From: Alnus glutinosa
Taxonomy: Eukaryota > Streptophyta > Magnoliopsida > Fagales > Betulaceae
DNA: 64,000 nucleotides
Direction: 5' to 3'
Assembly: GCF_958979055.1 (NCBI RefSeq)
Contig: NC_084889.1
Span: forward strand, 2,976,001-3,040,000
Shown: piece after piece, positions 22,650-35,420 of the stretch
How positions within the stretch are numbered: the first letter of the stretch is position 1
Layout of the letters: every line of letters starts with the position of its first letter
Position numbers and translations under genes: made by a program
Notes under the pieces: generated by a model
Databases searched by the model: none
What the model saw: only the letters and a program-made list of their open reading frames with translations
Told to the model about the DNA's origin: nothing

Positions 22650-22843
22650 TTGAAAATCATGGTTTTGAAGTCACTGCTCTTAATTAGATTAAGTTTTCTG
22701 TAGATTTCAGCTCACTTGTGGCTTTTTTTATTTTTTGTGCATATTCTTTGTTTTATTTATTGATGAAATGGGTCTATAAAATACGTATGTATTTGTAAGT
22801 TTGAAAATAATGGTCAAACAAGTTTGAGAGTATTACGTGATGC

Positions 22844-22848
<5 letters not shown>

Positions 22849-22914
<66 letters not shown>
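22849..22914. repeat. (AT)n microsatellite
   Basis: About 66 bp of pure TA/AT followed by a T run, directly upstream of the first spermine synthase exon. Confidence 0.95.
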
Positions 22915-22923
<9 letters not shown>

Positions 22924-22961
22924 TTTTAAAGAACTGATTGGCTTGGTTTCTTTTATTTTAG

Positions 22962-23051
<90 letters not shown>

Positions 23052-23242
23052 TGATTGCTTTTTTCCCTTTTTTGGTTTCTGTTGAATCGGCCTGGGTGTA
23101 AGGCTGTGTGCCTGTGGTTAATCATACGTTTTATTTTTGACAGCTGCCGATTTTCTTGGACATGCACCCAAAGGGAAGTATGACGCTATCATTGTCGATT
23201 CATCAGATCCTGTGGGTATGTTGTAGTTTTTTTATTTGTTAT

Positions 23243-26200
23243 TATTAGGGATAAGTCTCAGGATTCAAATTCAAATTCAAATTCATTCAGTAACAACAAC
23301 TAGATGATTCAGTTCAGATATGAAGCATATTCAAATAGATACTTATCTAGGATAAGTTTAAGAGTTGAAATTCAAATGTATTCTGTTATGATGTATATTC
23401 TATTTTGCAATTCCATTATAAATACAACTAGCCTCAGCTTGATTAAGTAAGGCAACAAAAACAAATTCAACCACTTGCATTCTATTACATGGTATTAGAG
23501 CCATTGTGACTAACGTCTATAGCTTCTTCATCCTCTTCATCCAGCCTACCTATCTCCTCAACCGTTCCCCCTATCTCTTCATCCAACCCACCCACCATAC
23601 CACCTTCACAAACACCTACTCTTCACAGCCTTCAAAATACCTTTCAACACAAATTAAAACAAGACAACTATCGTGTCTGGCGTGCTGAAATCCTTCCTCA
23701 TTTGAAGGGAGTCAGTGTTTTTGGCTATGTCGATGGTTCCATTCCTCCCCCACCACAGACAATCACCGTGAACTCCATTATTGTTTCCAATCCAGCCTAT
23801 CTCCATTGGCATCTACAGGATCAACTCATCCTTGGAGCCCTTATTTCCTCAATTGATGAACACATAATCACTCACGTGATGCACTGCCTAACCTCTCGTG
23901 AAGTCTGGGCCACTCTTGAGCTCATGTTCCTCTCGCAAGCCTGAGCTCGAGTTGTGCAACTTCATATTCAGCTTGTTACCTTGAAGAAAGGTAACTTTTC
24001 CATTGCTGACTATTTTCACAAGTTTACTACTCTTGTGGACACGCTTGCCGCCATTGACTAGCCCTTGTCTCCAGTCGAAGCCTCCTCTTTCCTACTCAGC
24101 GGCCTTGGCAGTGACTATGAGTCTTTTGTCACCTCCGTGACTACACGTGTGGACCCTCTATCCATTGAGGAACTATATGCTCACCTACTTACCCATGAGC
24201 AGTGACTGGAGCAGAATCAACCTACTGTTGATCTCACTAATGGGAGCGCCAATTTTGCTAAGCGTGGCTCTACCCGTGGAGGATGTGGTGGTCGTTTCTC
24301 CTACTCTTCATCTGGAAGAGGAAATTCATCAAACACCTCATATGGAAGATATTTTTGTGGCAGGGGGCGTGCACGAGGCTTCTCCAACGCCTCTCACGTT
24401 CCAAAATCGATTTGTCAAGTCTGCCAAAAGCCTGGCCACGACGCCCTCGACTGCTATCATCGCTTTGACAACGCCTACCGGCGTGATTCTCCAAGTACCG
24501 GACCACCTCAGGCATACTATGCCTCCCAGCATGCTTCGCCCGATACTGCTTGTTATCCGGACTCTGGTGCTACCCACCACTTGACACCGGATCTTGAAAA
24601 TCTGACCATCAGTGCAGATGCTTACTCTGGATTTGATCAAATTCGCATGGGTAATGGTAAGGGATTACAAATTGAACACATTGGGTCCACCCGACTTTCA
24701 TCCCCTACTGCTTCCTTTCTTTTGAAAAACGTTTTACATGTGCCCTCGATCACCAAAAATTTGCTCTCCGATCACCAATTTACTCTTGAAACTAACACTT
24801 ACCTTGAATTTCATCCATGGTTTTTTCTTGTTAAGGAACAAGGCTCGGGGAAGGTTCTTCTTCATGGGCTGAATGAAAACGGGTTGTACAAGCTTCCTCC
24901 GTCCGTCCTCCTCTGGTTGCCATCGCTCCTCCTGTCCTCCCCGTCATCTATCATGCCTTCCAGTGCCGTCTTCTTCCTCTCTCGTGCTGCCTTGATTGGG
25001 GAACGTACCTCTCTCCATCAATGGCACTCATGGCTTGGACATCCAGCTTTGCGTGTCTATTCTCAAGTTATTTCCAAGTTTGGTTTACCAGTTTTTCCTC
25101 TTAAAAATAATGTAAGTTGCTCGGCTTGCCACATGTCCAAAAGCAAGCAACTTCCTTTTTCCTTGTCTTCAACACGTGTTAATCATCCGTTAGAGTTGAT
25201 ATACACTGATGTTTGGGGACCTTCTCCTGTAACCTCTTCAACTGGAAATAAATATTATCTTTATTTTTTAGATGCTTATAGCAGGTGTACATGGTTATTT
25301 CCTATGTCCTGTAAAAGTGATGTGTGTCAAATATTTCTTCAATTTCAAAAACATGTTGAGCGACTTTTCTCTATTGAAATCAAAATTCTTCAATCTGATT
25401 GGGGCGGCGAATTTCGCTCTCTCTCATAAATAGTCTTCCAACTCTTATTTTAAACAATTCTTCTCCCTATGAAATTCTTTTCAAATCATCTCCAGATTAT
25501 TCTCTTCTACGTATTTTTGGTTGCGCCTGTTGGCCAAATTTACGTCCATATAATTCTCATAAACTCCAACCCCGTTCCGTCCAATGTGTGTTTCTTGGTT
25601 ATAGTCTTCGACACAAAGGCTTTAATATTCAAATTGGACGTCTCTATATCTCCAGGGACGTTGTTTTTGATGAAAACAACTTTCCATTTAAATCTCCTTC
25701 TCATCCAAATTCTCATATCTCTTCCAATGGCCCAAATCATACTCAGCCCATCTACTCTTTTCCCACACCTATACCAGCCCATATTACAACTCCACCCAAT
25801 CTATCACCCTTCAACATATCTCCAGTCCATTTAACTCTTCCTCCCACCTCACCAAACACAAACACGTCACTTGTGTCTCCACCACATATTTCATCCCCAC
25901 CAGAATCTTCTTCTTCATCAGTTCCTGTGTTGTCCTCATCTACAACTTCCGCTCCTAACCCCTCTCTTAACTCTCATCCTATGGTTACAAGAGCTAAAAA
26001 TAACATCTTCAAGCCCAAAGTGTTCAATGATGGTTCCCATACTCATCCTCATGCTTTGATTACCACAGATGATCTCACTGTCACAGAACCCACATGTTTT
26101 TCACAGGCTAATACTGACCCGAATTGGAGACAAGCCATGAACTCCGAGTTTGATGCACTACTCAAGAACAATACATGGAGTTTTGTTCCAGCATCTAAAG

Positions 26201-27839
26201 CCAAAAATTTGGTTGGTTGCAAATGGGTCTACCGTATCAAGAGGAAGGCTGATGGTTCAATCGATCGTTACAAAGCATGTTTGGTTGCAAAAGGGTTTCA
26301 CCAACAAGCAGGCATTGATTACTCAGAGATCTATAGCCCGGTCATAAAACTCACCACGGTACATTTGGTTCTTTCCATTGCAATCTCATCTGGCTGGTCT
26401 ATTAAACAAATAGACATTCAAAATGCTTTTTTATATGGAAATTTATCTGAAGAGGTCTATATGTCTCAACCCACCGGTTACACTCATCCACAATTTCCAA
26501 ACCATGTCTGCCGCCTACAGAAGGCTCTATATGGCTTGAAACAAACCCCACGTGCATGGTTCTCTCGGTTGAGTTCACAGTTATTAGATTTTGGGTTCAC
26601 AGCCTCTCAATCAGATTCCAGTTTATTCATTTATCATTCTGCAGTTGTCACAACTTATGTTCTCATATATGTGAATGATATTATAATCACATGCTCCAAG
26701 CCTGCAGCTATTACAGAATTACTCAACCGGATGGAATCTGAATTTGCAGTTAAGCAATTAGGTGATTTGAATTTTTTCTTGGGTATGGAAGTGTCGAAAC
26801 AATCAGATGGCATCATACTTTCTCAGCATAGGTATATTCTTGACATACTTAAACGCACCAAAATGACAGATGCAAAGCCAGTTAGCACTCCCATGGGGAC
26901 TTCTGTCCATCTCTCAGCCGATGATGGTGAGATTTTTGATGATCCTACACTTTACCGAAGTACCATTGGTGCCTTTCAATATTTACAGCTCACACGACCG
27001 GACATTGCATTCACTGTCAATCGCCTATCTCAGTTTTTGCAAAAACCTCTGTTATCACACTGGCAGGCTGCTAAATGTCTTTTGAGATATTATTAAACAT
27101 ACAATAAATTTTGGGCTTCATATTCAGAACTCATCTTCATGTTTACCGCAAGCTTTCTCAGATGCAGATTGGGTAGGTTCAAGAGATGACCGGCGTTCTA
27201 CTGGAGGTTATTGTGTCTTCTTGGGCAAAAATCTTATTTCATGGAGCTGCAAGAAACAAGCAACAGTTGCGAGATCTAGCACCGAAGCTGAGTACAAAGC
27301 ATTGGCAAACATTGCTGCCGAACTCACTTGGCTACAATCATTATTAATTGAATTACACGTTCTTGTCCGTGTGCCTCCAGTTCTGTGGTGTGACAATTGG
27401 TGCCATTTACCTCTCTTCCAATCCAGTTTTCCATGCTCGCACAAAGCATATTGCCATTGACTTTCATTTTGTACGAGAAATGGTTGCCTCCAAGTCTCTT
27501 AACATTCATTTCCTCTCCACCAAAGACCAAGTTGTAGACGTCTTCACCAAACCATTATCTTCCTCACTATTTTCAATCCTAAGAGACAAGCTCAGAGTTG
27601 TTTCACCCCATTTGAGCTTGAGGGGGCGTATTAGGGATAAGTCTCAGGATTCAAATTCAAATTTATTCAGTAACAACATCATTCAGTAACAACAACTCGA
27701 TCATTCAGTTCAGATATGAAGCATATTCAAATAGATTATGATGTATATTCTGTTATGCAATTCCATTATAAATACCACTAGCCTCAGCTTGATTAAGTAA
27801 GGCAACAAAAACAAATTCAACCACTTGCATTCTATTACA
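23243..27839 (+). mobile_element. Copia-2 retrotransposon inside the captured spermine synthase intron
   Basis: 5' LTR 23243-23489 (247 bp) and 3' LTR 27629-27839 (211 bp) both start TATTAGGGATAAG, not TG, and end TCTATTACA. The target duplication GTTAT is exact (23238-23242, 27840-27844). The primer site tggtattagagcc follows the 5' LTR directly, and the purine tract gagggggcg precedes the 3' LTR. The LTR lengths differ because of an indel of about 35 bp and altered short repeats. It is in the same orientation as the captured exons and came after the capture. Confidence 0.95.
23618..27601 (+). pseudogene. Decayed gag-pol of Copia-2
   Basis: The Gag frame (QDNYRVWRAEILPHLKGVS) has stops at about 23942, 24060 and 24204. 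The zinc knuckle (CQVCQKPGHDALDCYHR) and the protease DSGATHHL lie in the same frame. The integrase has LIYTDVWGP, FLDAYSR and LQSDWGGEF. It then jumps to a new frame near 25425 with about 80 residues missing, including the catalytic Glu region. The reverse transcriptase (25399-27096) is long and open, but the catalytic box reads YVND instead of YVDD. RNase H ([12 protein letters not shown]) is out of frame again near 27221-27690. It is inactive at several sites. Confidence 0.9.
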
Positions 27840-28299
27840 GTTATGATTCATTCCACATTCAGAATGGAGTGCTACTGCCGATTAGTTTCTAAGGTGGATG
27901 TATAAGCATTTATTTATTTGTTCCATGAAATTTCTTTAAAAAAAGACATGGTTTGCCTGAAATCTGAAATATGCAGTCAGATTGTTTAGGAAATACTGAA
28001 AGCTTTGATTTCCTTTTGTTTTCTGTAGTTCTTTTTTAATTTTTGAAAATCTGTTGCTTATCAGGTTTGATATTATTAACCAAAACCTCACCATGGGGTT
28101 CCTTTTTTTGATATAGGTCCTGCACAGGAGCTTGTGGAGAAGCCTTTTTTTGAGACAGCAGCTAGAGCATTAAGGCCTGGTGGTGTTCTTTGTAACATGG
28201 CAGAAAGCATGTGGCTCCATATACATCTTATTCAAGATATGATCTCTGTTTGCCGTGAAACATTCAAGGGTTCTAAATTTTTTTATGGTAGAATGTTTT

Positions 28300-29240
28300 T
28301 GTTTTGGAGTGAACTAATGCTTGGCATCTGCGTATGTGTTGACCCTTTATTAGTTCCTTAGAATCAGCTTTGATTTGATATTTTAGAGACATTTGACATA
28401 GTGGCAGAAAATTTGTGGAACTTGATAGTCATATAAAGAGAGGCTAGTCACGATAGCAATCATAACACGACTTTATTTGAGTTGTATATAATTTGGATTC
28501 TTCTCATTATCTGATATTATGTTCCTTTATTTGTTTCCCGGCCATGAGAGCAGTGTAGTGCAGGTCCTTCCTGCTAGCTTTTTGCCTTCTCCTACAAAAT
28601 CAGCTGGAGATAATCTCTCTGATTTCTCCAATTCTCTGCTGCGATGATGGAGGTTAATAAGAACTCTGCATTCTCAATTTCTCAATCTTCTGATGAAATT
28701 ATCTTATTACTGCCCAGCACTTTTGTTAGTGACAAAGCTTCATAATAATTTCTAAATGCCAAGGTGCTTCTCACTAAAACTCCTTAATTTATCTCCTGCT
28801 ATAGCCATAAGAGTGTAGGGTAGTTGATTCAAGTTGAGATTTATATTTTCTTCCTTGGGTTTTATATTGGCATGAAGCTTTTTGCTATGCAGGTTCTGTA
28901 ATAAGGGTGAGCATGGCATTAAAGAATTTCTCTAACAAGGTAGCATTAAAGAATTTCCATCAAAAAATAAGAATTCCTAGCTCTAAAGAATTTCTATTTA
29001 CTTAAAGAATGGTTGTGATTTATTTACTTAAAAGTTTCAATCTTATCTTATTGATGCTTCTATAACTGCTTTGTTTCTCCATAATTATCTTCATCTAACA
29101 GGAGTCCCTGGTGAGTTAATTGAAGATTCCAAATTTGTACCTTTGACTGCCGAACAACATTCAATTTTTATTTCTGCAGCTTCGAAGATTTGTCATCCGG
29201 GTTGTGATAACTAAAGCACTAATTCCAAATTTTTTATGTG
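28300..29240 (+). other. Non-coding part of the captured mosaic, possible extra exon
   Basis: Mostly AT-rich. At about 28564-28647 there is an acceptor-like gtgcag followed by an open piece (VLPASFLPSPTKSAGDNLSD) that ends in TGA. I do not recognise it. It could be another captured exon. Confidence 0.3.
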
Positions 29241-29243
29241 AAG

Positions 29244-29383
29244 GCTGTTGGTGAAGTGATGCCGCTCTGAATGGGAAATTGACTGGAATGGCTTTCCGTG
29301 TTCCTACTGTCGATGTCTGTGGTTGACCTTACTCTGAGGCTGGAGAAGGCAGCTACTTATGATGAAATTAAAGGTGCTATCAA
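29244..29383 (+). pseudogene. Cytosolic GAPDH exon fragment
   Basis: After an acceptor (tatgtgaag), the piece reads AVG, then LNGKLTGMAFRVPTVDV, then LEKAATYDEIKGAIK, and stops at a donor (caa|gtaagg). This is the C-terminal part of the glyceraldehyde-3-phosphate dehydrogenase catalytic domain. Small deletions near 29270 and 29320 break the frame. Only this exon is present; the NAD-binding domain and the catalytic Cys region are absent. It lies about 330 bp upstream of the Helitron 3' end, in the same orientation as the catalase and spermine synthase pieces. Confidence 0.85.
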
Positions 29384-29682
29384 GTAAGGGCTGTGAGTAA
29401 TTTTTTAATTCTTGAGTGTCTATTAAATGTATGGTAAGAGTTGTTGCCATGTGAAACTCCTTGCACCCCAATGTCAGTTATCGATCATTGCACCCCTCTG
29501 CCAGAGATTTTCAATACCTTTGATTTGAAGAAACAACATATGCGTGCTATCTAAATTAACTCTTGTTTTCTTTTAGTATATCATATTTTCTAAATTTTAT
29601 AGTTTTACTTTATTTGTTTAAAATTCTACAATATTACATATATATGTTAACAATTATAGTGATACATAACAACAAGAACCAA

Positions 29683-29712
29683 GCACGTGCATTGCACGTG
29701 CCATCCAACTAG
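29683..29712 (+). other. Helitron 3' terminus: hairpin plus CTAG
   Basis: The palindrome gcacgtgc-att-gcacgtgc (29683-29701) can form an 8-bp GC-rich stem with a 3-nt loop. Seven bases later the element ends in CTAG (29709-29712) and the next base is T. Helitrons end in CTRR preceded by such a hairpin and insert between A and T, and all of these features are present. Confidence 0.82.
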
Positions 29713-30059
29713 TATTAAAAGAAGAAAGCGTCAGAGTTTGGTGTTGGCTTATCCCATCAAGTCTATAGTGCTGCGACCACTCGATCACCACTTTTACGAC
29801 ACCATTGGATTATCTAAATATAAAAGAAAGTTAATGATGCATAACTTATATTGTACAATTATTCTACAACTAAGATATATGGGTGGGATTTATCATTTAT
29901 GCATGTGAGTTTTACATGTAGATTCCATCCAATAGGTCTTGAAATTGTAAAATAGTCGTGCAATGGTTGTAATTTTATCGTTTCTCAAATTTAAATGCAA
30001 AAAGCATTCATCTACAGTGTAATGTCAAATGTGATTTGAGCTGTAGCCGAATAGATATC

Positions 30060-30170
30060 TATTTTATTTTTATTTTTTTCGCTTCTTTTGTTTTTTTTTA
30101 ATATTTCTCTCAATGGGTTTTTGTCTCTTTCTCACTTTGTCTTTCACCGTGATTTCCCACGTTTCACATC

Positions 30171-30215
<45 letters not shown>

Positions 30216-32735
30216 CTTTTTCTCAATGGTTTTGTCTATTTCTCACTTGCCTTTCACCATGATTTCTAATTAATGTTTCACATTGCCTCTTTTTCTCACG
30301 TTTCAAATAGATTATTTTAATAAAATAGAAAAAAGTATAGATAAGTGAATGAAATGAGGTCTTGAAAAATGCTTAGTTAAACTAGAAAAAAATGGGTTTT
30401 GATTAACCATTTTACATAAAAATATGCCTAAACTATTAAGAATGCTCTTAGTTACTCAAAATCAAGTAGTATTAAAGGAGTAATGTTACACATTACCCTT
30501 GTGTCTTTCTTTTGCCTCTTAAAATTAATGTGGCTCTTAAAATCACCATTGGATTAAAATTTAACAGTGGTTTATCATAAATTTAATAGTAATTTTAAGA
30601 ACCATATCAATTTTAAAAATATAAAAGAAATACACAAAGGTGATATGGACTATAATTCATATTAAAGGCTTTAGGAGAGGAGTTTCGCGTGCATTCATAA
30701 TTTCAGACCTAGCTCGACACTATATGGCTTCTAGCAGTTATCTTCTTTTTTCTTTTGTCTATTTTTGGCTTTTCCATATTCTTTTATTTCTTTGTCCGGA
30801 GGAGTTAGAATAATATAATAGACTTCATTTGATAAAATATTTTTTCTCTTTTTCTTTTTTCAAAAAAAAAAAAACAAAATTATTTACAAATATTTCAAAA
30901 CACAAAACACTCAAAATTATTTTTACTTTTATATTTTATCAAAACTTTTTTTTTCGAACAAAACACATTATACCCTTTAAAAAGCACTATCAAACTGCAT
31001 GAACGAATATTCTGTCTTTTTGGGCATCTGATCATTGACTGTGCGAGAGGAGTGGGGCGTGAAAGAAACTAATTTTAATATGAAAAAAACAAAAATCATT
31101 TCGCATGTATCTTGTTATTAATTTCTTACCAAAACTCGATGACTTGTATCTGGATTAGTTGTGTCATGTGACTCATGTGTACGTGCATTCAGACCGACCT
31201 AGGTGTTAGAAAACAAAGGAAAGACAGAAAATAGAGAAGAACGCAGATAAACTCAAGAGCTACATCTTTATTGATTCTCAATACATTCTTCAGTTACAAG
31301 AGCTATAATATAGAGATGTAAAGGGAACAATATCCCATAAAACATGGAATGAAATATGCTAAAAATCAGGAGATATTGAAGAGTAAAACAAGTTAAGATT
31401 CTGCAGAAATAAATGGAGTACGCTCTGCCTTCTCTCTAGAATCCTCTGGTGTCCTCTGTGAAAGTCTCCATGGGAGGGAAGCTTTGTGCTTCTCTCCCGC
31501 TCACCCATCCACCCTTCTCACCTTCCGTCATCCGTCTTCCTTTTTTAAGGTGTTTTAAGCCACTGGAGATAAGGCATAAACTCCATCTATCCTTCTATCC
31601 TTTTCGATGTTTTAAGCCATTGGAGATAAGGCGAAATCTTCATCTACTCCTCTATCCTTTCAGGTTTTTCTATGCTTTCTGGTTTGTCACCACCCAGCAT
31701 CTGTCTCTGGTTTTTCCCTCCGCCCCTCACCGTGTTCTTTGTAAATTTTGGAACGGTTTTAGGATCGAAATTTATGAATCTAGATCTACTCTCCTCCTTC
31801 GATTTTTACACGACACGCTCCTCACCAACGGGTTCTCCGGCGTCCCCGGCTTCCACTGATGGTCTCCAGTTCTTCCACCGCCGCCTCCTCCCCAGCGCGT
31901 GGCTTGCACGCTCCAGAGCGTTTTTCGCTCTGGCCGGCGCGTGACCACCCTGTTTGCTCCCACAGCCTCCCACCACTTCGGCCATCGGTGGTTCCGGACG
32001 AAACCGGCGTTTCCTGTTGCTGAGAGGTCTCCCCTCGACGGCGCGTGTACCTCACGCGCCGTCACGGCTGCTGGCTCCCACTGCTCCTCCTCCTACCGGA
32101 CTTCTGCTGTTACTGTTTGTGTTTTTATTTTTTTGTTGTTTTGGGCTTATTTGTTGTATCCCTCCCCTCCGGTTTACCTCTGTAATTGTGTTTGGGTCCT
32201 TGTGATTCAATACACTTGTGATATCACCTTTACTGGTGACCCCGGCTTTGTGGCATCAGTGCCTCAAGCCAATGAGCCCGCATCTTCGGAAGCATTGTCC
32301 CCGCGTACTTTCATTCTTATATTTTAATTTGGGTTGTCCAAGTCCTCTTGTTTTTGTTGTTTTATGTTTTAATTGTAATAGTTTCTGATGTACTTTTAAA
32401 AAAAAAAAAAAATGTGAGAAGCTGCCGTGAGAGAGAGAGAGCTGATATGATGGAAGATTTTGTGCCTTGATTTGAGGATCTTTTGCATGTCTGATTTATC
32501 CTGTTAATACTTGGCACTATACGGCTTCCAGTACGTAGTGTCATGTGACTCATGTGTCGTCCGTTTGAACCAAACATATCCTTAAAATTCTAGCCACATG
32601 AAGATCGATGTCAGACCAAGTTGATGTTCCCAGCCTTGTAATTATTCTCCTAACCGACTCTAACTTAGTTGTTTTTATGACGTGGCCGGTGGCCCCATGA
32701 GCTAACCCGCTTAGAAAAACTTTGTAGGCCAGGAT
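30060..32735. other. Composite insertion in repeat copy 2, partly retroelement-derived
   Basis: No gene. A T run lies at 30175-30215. From 31206 (tgttagaaaac) the sequence resembles an inverted LTR 3' end. A GC-rich stretch (about 31440-32390) with several overlapping open frames but no recognised domain ends in poly(A) at 32397-32412, like a retroposed transcript. Short stretches at 30715-31190 recur in compressed form at 32515-32565 (ggcttc-agt, gtcatgtgactcatgtgt), which suggests the insertion split a local duplication. Confidence 0.4.
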
Positions 32736-33054
32736 TCTAGTTTACGTCGCACAGAATTGTTTTCAATGACCCATTCCCCAATATCTATTAACCTCATTAG
32801 GAATTATTTATTAATTTGGGAGCTTCACGTCATACTGCTGACGATGAGAACATCTTCCTGCCTATAATAGGATGATACAAAACTATCAAATCGGTACGTC
32901 ATCAACACAAGAGAGAGTAAGATAAAAAAAAATTAAAAACAAAAGAGTAGTGTTTGGTTCTAACGGACAACGACACTACGCGGTTTAATATAGAAAATAA
33001 AATTTATAAAATGTTTTACGCTTAAACATAAATTTGTAATGTCTTTTCAATTTA

Positions 33055-33287
33055 GGAAAATGTTGTTTCCACTTCAGGTCCACAACAGGGGTACAATACC
33101 TCTTCACATGGGGTGGACCCCACACACTGGGACCCACTCCTATGTGAAGAGGTGTTGTACCTCTGTTGTGTACTTGAAGTGCAAATAACAAGCCCCTTCA
33201 ATTTAAAGGGAGCGATTGTTACACTATCAGTACACAACAAGTGCACTCCCCCCTCACATGAGGGTAGAGCCCACTCTACCATTTTTC
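33055..33287. mobile_element. Hairpin-rich MITE with TTA duplication (233 bp)
   Basis: Inserted between direct TTA trinucleotides (33052-33054, 33288-33290). The matching place in repeat copy 1 (near 18800) is empty. Ends: GGAAAATG and its near inverse CATTTTTC. Inside is a nested inverted repeat of about 45 bp per arm: gtacaatacctcttcacat on the left, atgtgaagaggtgttgtac on the right. TTA duplication fits the PIF/Harbinger (Tourist) group. Confidence 0.75.
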
Positions 33288-33488
33288 TTAAAAAAGTTGC
33301 AATATTTCCTAAGCAACCTTTTTGTACTTTTCAAACCTTGAAAATTCTACTCAAATATTAGTTATTCTAACTAATTTTTAAATATGGCTCCTACTATTAG
33401 CATACTTTTCAAAACAAAATTCAAAACTCTTCTCAAAATCGAAAATACGTCTAAAAAAATAAAATACAAAGTACAATTAAAAAAAATT

Positions 33489-33538
<50 letters not shown>

Positions 33539-33540
33539 GG

Positions 33541-34319
33541 TTGTGCTCTCACTGCCGATGGTGATGGCCACCTTTAGGGCTGCTGGATCACCGGCATTTT
33601 ATCTTATTTTTTAAAACTATATTTCGAAACTCAAAATTCAAAACACTTCACAAAATTTTAACAAACTACCAAAAGCCACCCCCACCACATTACATATTTA
33701 TATTCTTGCTCCAATGACACTATTAATTAACCATTTGATTTTTATTACTATTGTTTAATAATGATTAATTTCATAGTTAGTTGAAAGTGTCACGCCAATC
33801 TTGTTAAATAGAATTATAGTAACTACATTCTTATCTAAATTAATGCATCAAAAACATTTTGTAGCCGAACGATCAGTGGTCGAATGGCAAAATAAGTAGT
33901 TAACCTAGACACAAGTCGTCAAGGTCTTATATATAGGAGTAATGTTAGAGTAATTAATGTTATATTCTATATTTTCATTTTATAATTATCTCACAATGTT
34001 AATACGAGAGTTTGAACCAACTCTTATATTAATTAGTTTTATATATATAGGAACATACATGAATTACTGTGCTATATAACATTAATTACTCATATATATA
34101 TATATAAAATCAATCGTAGGAAAATACGTATAATTTGAAAATGTTTTTACATTTTTCTCTTTTGTATTTCATGGCGGACCCATTCAAATCTTATTTTTAT
34201 TTCTCGCACTTGAAATGAAATTTTAAACTAAAGTAGTGGTCGTTGACAAGAACAGCAGAGCCGCGTTGAGTGTCGTTAGACATTAACTAGCTAGATCAAT
34301 TCTGTATATATACTTAGAC
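33541..34319. other. AT-rich intergenic DNA, no feature seen
   Basis: Only short AT runs, for example near 34090. No open frame with a recognised domain and no bounded repeat. Confidence 0.5.
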
Positions 34320-34492
34320 GAGTAATGATTCACTACCACCTTTTAACACAACTTTTCACCACCTTGCTTATGTGGCAAGGTGGTCCCCTACTACTTTTTA
34401 GGTTTTAAAAATAAAATAAGGTGGGGGACCACATTGCCACATAAGCAAAGTGGTGAAAAGTTGTATTAAAAGGTGGTAGTGAATCATTACTC
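34320..34492. mobile_element. Near-perfect foldback MITE (173 bp), Mutator-like
   Basis: The two halves are inverse copies for about 70 bp each (gagtaatgattcactacc at the left end, ggtagtgaatcattactc at the right). The flanks tacttagac and tacttggac form a 9-bp duplication with one mismatch, the size typical of Mutator-like elements. The first seven bases, GAGTAAT, are shared with the long-TIR element at 42248. Confidence 0.85.
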
Positions 34493-35420
34493 ATACTTGG
34501 ACCAATCTTCGTCCATGGCATTCTTATCTTCGATCTACGACTAAGTCTAGTCTCAGACACAAACTCTATCTCTCTCTCTCTCTCTCCTTTAACTGAGGAA
34601 TCCCCAAGACTCGAGCTGGCCGGGTCGTTCTATTAGAAATATTATGCCATTGTTACCAACCTTCCTCGTTGCATGGTGGTTGGTGTTGGCTCCAGAACTC
34701 CACCAAAGTCAAAGGTTACAAGGATCGATCGATGGTAGAGATCTAGAGAGATGGTAGATATTGCTGTCTAGCTTCTTTATATATCTAGCTAGCTTCTCCG
34801 AACCATTGCTCTTCAATTCTTTCTTTGCAAAGCTAGCTACGTACGGAACTCGCAGGTGCCTCTCCTTCCTTCTATCTCACGACTTCTTTCTTAATTTTTG
34901 AGATTGTACGCGCGTGTTCCTTAATTATAATTGGTGTCCGGTTGATTGTTTTTTGATTTGCCGTTTCCTGCATGAGTTTCTGCTTCTGCGTGTCGTTCTT
35001 CCGTCTGCTTCCATTTGTCTAGGCCTTTTTAATTGTAGAACACGTATAAAGCAGTTAATTTCTTGTCCGTGTTTCCTTGGAATACTATGCACATAATCAT
35101 CCACGTTTAATCATTTAATTTCTATTTTCAACCAGAATTTATAACAAATTTTCAACTAATTCTTCTTCTCCACTTGAAATATTTATTTGTTTATTTATTA
35201 TTTTAATTATTAATTTGCGTATTATTTTGACTAAACTTGCTGTTATAAACAGTAACGTTTATCGCATAAAGTCATTTTTTTTTTCTTTTCTGAGTAATAC
35301 AAGCTGGGGAAGAGGGAACTGGGGTATATTACGAGGATTATTCTGGGTACATGCACCACATACTTATGTATTCCATATCATTAAATTGATGTCGTCTTGT
35401 ACATTATTAACTATGATTAT
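34493..35420 (+). promoter_or_regulatory. Probable upstream and leader region of pseudogene B
   Basis: Includes a CT microsatellite (about 34569-34588) and pyrimidine-rich sequence typical of plant leaders. A possible leader-exon donor (cgcag|gtgcct) lies near 34855. The acceptor before the gene B start codon would be ttttcacag near 36029. A small open frame at 34914-35096 has no recognised domain. Confidence 0.3.

Larger units (their letters stand above)
29713..33530. repeat. Direct repeat block, copy 2
   Basis: Starts at the base after the Helitron end and matches 17994 onward. The match is broken by a ~170-bp insertion at about 29826-29992, a long insertion (about 30060-32735) and a MITE at 33055-33287, and ends in A/T runs near 33480-33540. 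Copy 1 shows the empty states of these sites. Confidence 0.78.

Noticed and set aside
23702..27689. Copia-2 as an active retrotransposon
   Set aside because: Stops in gag, a deleted integrase segment, YVND and frameshifts before RNase H.
31449..32327. ORFs of 90-142 aa in GC-rich DNA as a possible gene
   Set aside because: Open on both strands because of base composition, no recognised motif, and followed by a poly(A) tract typical of a retroposed segment.
33371..33614. Short ORFs with poly-Phe or poly-Lys
   Set aside because: They arise from adjacent T and A runs at the end of the direct repeat.
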